Positions 63,162-64,000 of a stretch of 64,000 nucleotides of DNA are shown one piece after another. Under the pieces are notes generated by a model, which searched no databases, was not told the origin of the DNA, and saw only the letters and a list, made by a program, of their open reading frames with translations. Numbering within the stretch: the stretch's first letter is position 1; each line of letters begins with the position of its first letter. Origin of the DNA: SB15 sp964639245. GTDB taxonomy: Bacteria > Chloroflexota > Anaerolineae > Aggregatilineales > J027. Location: NCBI GenBank assembly GCA_964639245.1, contig CAZXCU010000002.1, positions 620,001-684,000 of the forward strand, in the 5' to 3' direction. The position numbers and the translations under genes are program-made.

Positions 63162-63649
63162 GACTGCACCTCCGCATAGACCAGATCATCCATGGTAGTC
63201 TGATCGCGCTGAATGGGGTGACTGGTGTCTACTTTCACCATACCATTTTCAATCGTGACCGCAAACCGATCTAAGGGACGTGGTGCAGGCGGATTAACCA
63301 CTGTACCATCCATTTCAAACGCGGACGCATGACAGGGGCAAACAAAACGACCTTCGGACGGTTCCCAAGGTACAGTACAACCCAGATGGGTGCATTTACG
63401 ATACAACGCCACAAATCCCCCGTCCGTAAGGCGTACCAAGTAAAACCGCCCCTGTGTGAATGGTGTCACGCTACCATGAGGAAAGGAATCAACTGCCCCC
63501 GCTTCGATGACTGCGCCAAATTCCCCCTCACCGACTCGTGGTGAGAAAAAACTTAACACGACACCGCCCGCTTCCACCATTGCCAGTGCGCCTGCCGCGC
63601 CCCATGCCAGATTGAGAAAATTCCGTCGTGAGATTGGATGCTCACTCAT
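63158..63649 (-). CDS. Rieske [2Fe-2S] iron-sulfur protein of a cytochrome bc-type complex
   Basis: This 163-residue protein starts at ATG 63649 behind GGGAGG. A twin-arginine signal-anchor (SRRNFLNLAWGAAGALAM, about 7-24) is followed by a Rieske domain with CTHLGC (Cys86, His88, Cys91) and CPCHASAF (Cys104, Cys106, His107): Cys86, His88, Cys104 and His107 hold the cluster, Cys91 and Cys106 the disulfide. It transfers electrons from quinol to the c-type cytochrome. The gene overlaps the cytochrome b gene by 1 base (TAATG) and the cytochrome c gene by 4. Confidence 0.95.
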   Translation of the reverse strand: MSEHPISRRNFLNLAWGAAGALAMVEAGGVVLSFFSPRVGEGEFGAVIEAGAVDSFPHGSVTPFTQGRFYLVRLTDGGFVALYRKCTHLGCTVPWEPSEGRFVCPCHASAFEMDGTVVNPPAPRPLDRFAVTIENGMVKVDTSHPIQRDQTTMDDLVYAEVQS

Positions 63650-64000
63650 TACAATACCTCCCATGGGAACATTAAAGCCATACCTTCACCCCGAAATGCC
63701 ACCCCGACCACCGTTAAAATGATGAACGCGGTCACAAGCAGCACAAACACACTCTGACGGGTTTCACAGGCGGTGGCGTTAAACCACCATTTCATGCCGT
63801 CGTAGTAGCCAATCAATAACAGCAGCAGTGCTGCCAGCGGAATCCAGCCATTGCTCATAAGGGTGGGCAAACCGGGCAACAGGGCGGGGAGATCAAGCAC
63901 ATACTCATCCAGCAAAATGAGTAACGGCACCACAATTAGAGCGGTCAATACGCCGTTCCATGCCATCTGCCGCCCTTTAACCGAACGAAACCAGACCCCC
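63649..64000 (-). CDS. Cytochrome b-type subunit, C-terminal part (gene continues beyond window)
   Basis: The open frame runs through the window edge, reading VWFRSVKGRQMAWNGVL just before the visible first Met, so the Met at 63966 is not the start. About 116 residues are visible, with three hydrophobic membrane segments (around the VVPLLILLDEY, AALLLLLIGYY and VFVLLVTAFIILTVVGV stretches). Position next to a Rieske gene and the three-segment shape suggest the C-terminal domain of cytochrome b or subunit IV of a quinol:cytochrome c oxidoreductase. No heme-binding residue falls in this part, so the call rests mainly on context. Confidence 0.65.
   Translation of the reverse strand, partial: GVWFRSVKGRQMAWNGVLTALIVVPLLILLDEYVLDLPALLPGLPTLMSNGWIPLAALLLLLIGYYDGMKWWFNATACETRQSVFVLLVTAFIILTVVGVAFRGEGMALMFPWEVL

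Noticed and set aside
63964..63966. ATG as start of a 105-residue membrane protein
   Set aside because: The frame stays open to the window edge with membrane-protein-like sequence, so the gene starts outside the window.
1..64000. tRNA, rRNA or CRISPR array
   Set aside because: No cloverleaf with conserved TTCGAATCC-like arm, no rRNA core sequences and no regularly spaced repeats were seen; a tool search would be needed to exclude weak cases.

Overview
The window is 64 kb of compact bacterial chromosome of middling G+C, with about 48 genes on both strands, many overlapping by 1 to 20 bases. No rRNA, tRNA, CRISPR array or insertion sequence with a transposase was seen. The gene set points to the Chloroflexota, Anaerolineae-like (inference, moderate confidence): a LytR-CpsA-Psr protein with a long Thr/Pro linker, a SHOCT-tailed protein, a Ser/Thr kinase with a TolB-like propeller, a cyclase/ATPase/TPR giant, a SIMPL protein and a Rieske/cytochrome b complex with a multiheme cytochrome c. 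A 16S or marker-gene search outside the window would settle it.

Layout. 1-2 kb: end of a SHOCT-tailed protein, its terminator, and an AT-rich Fic gene that looks acquired. 1.9-5.3 kb (minus): transglutaminase / alpha-E / circularly permuted ATP-grasp operon. 5.4-8.8 kb: DinB protein between hairpin repeats, then a histidine kinase/response regulator pair; two copies of a ~140 bp MITE-like element lie here. 8.8-14.1 kb (minus): secreted helical-repeat protein and a 1339-residue protein with the architecture of mammalian soluble adenylyl cyclase. 14.2-19.9 kb: LCP protein, DUF354 protein, VOC and RibD-like proteins, and a GyrI-like / WYL-regulator divergent pair. 19.9-25.9 kb: MacB-like ABC system, L,D-transpeptidase, small membrane protein. 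25.9-30.4 kb: aspartate-family genes (asd, a trans-sulfuration PLP enzyme, thrB) and a SIMPL protein. 30.4-42.7 kb: GAF histidine kinase, subtilase, FAD/Fe-S oxidase, MalK/UgpC-type ATPase, Ser/Thr kinase, glycosyltransferase and a helical protein of unknown function.

42.8-51.7 kb (plus) is a tight six-gene run: trpS, a zinc-ribbon protein, a UvrD-like protein with broken helicase motifs, an intact UvrD-like helicase, recJ and a YigZ protein. This resembles an AddAB-like end-processing machine that has lost its own nuclease domain and is encoded with RecJ instead; it is the best candidate here for an undescribed system. 53.0-56.7 kb (plus) is a pantothenate operon: SGNH hydrolase, a DUF2520 protein that is probably a PanG-type ketopantoate reductase, panB and panC. 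56.7-58.3 kb holds a tyrosine recombinase and an AT-rich, nearly empty stretch. The window ends with a fucose-isomerase-like gene and, on the minus strand, a respiratory operon: cytochrome b (partial), Rieske protein, triheme cytochrome c, response regulator, histidine kinase.

All calls rest on reading protein motifs by eye; no database search was run. Family names are recognised from conserved motifs, and exact substrates are mostly not determined.
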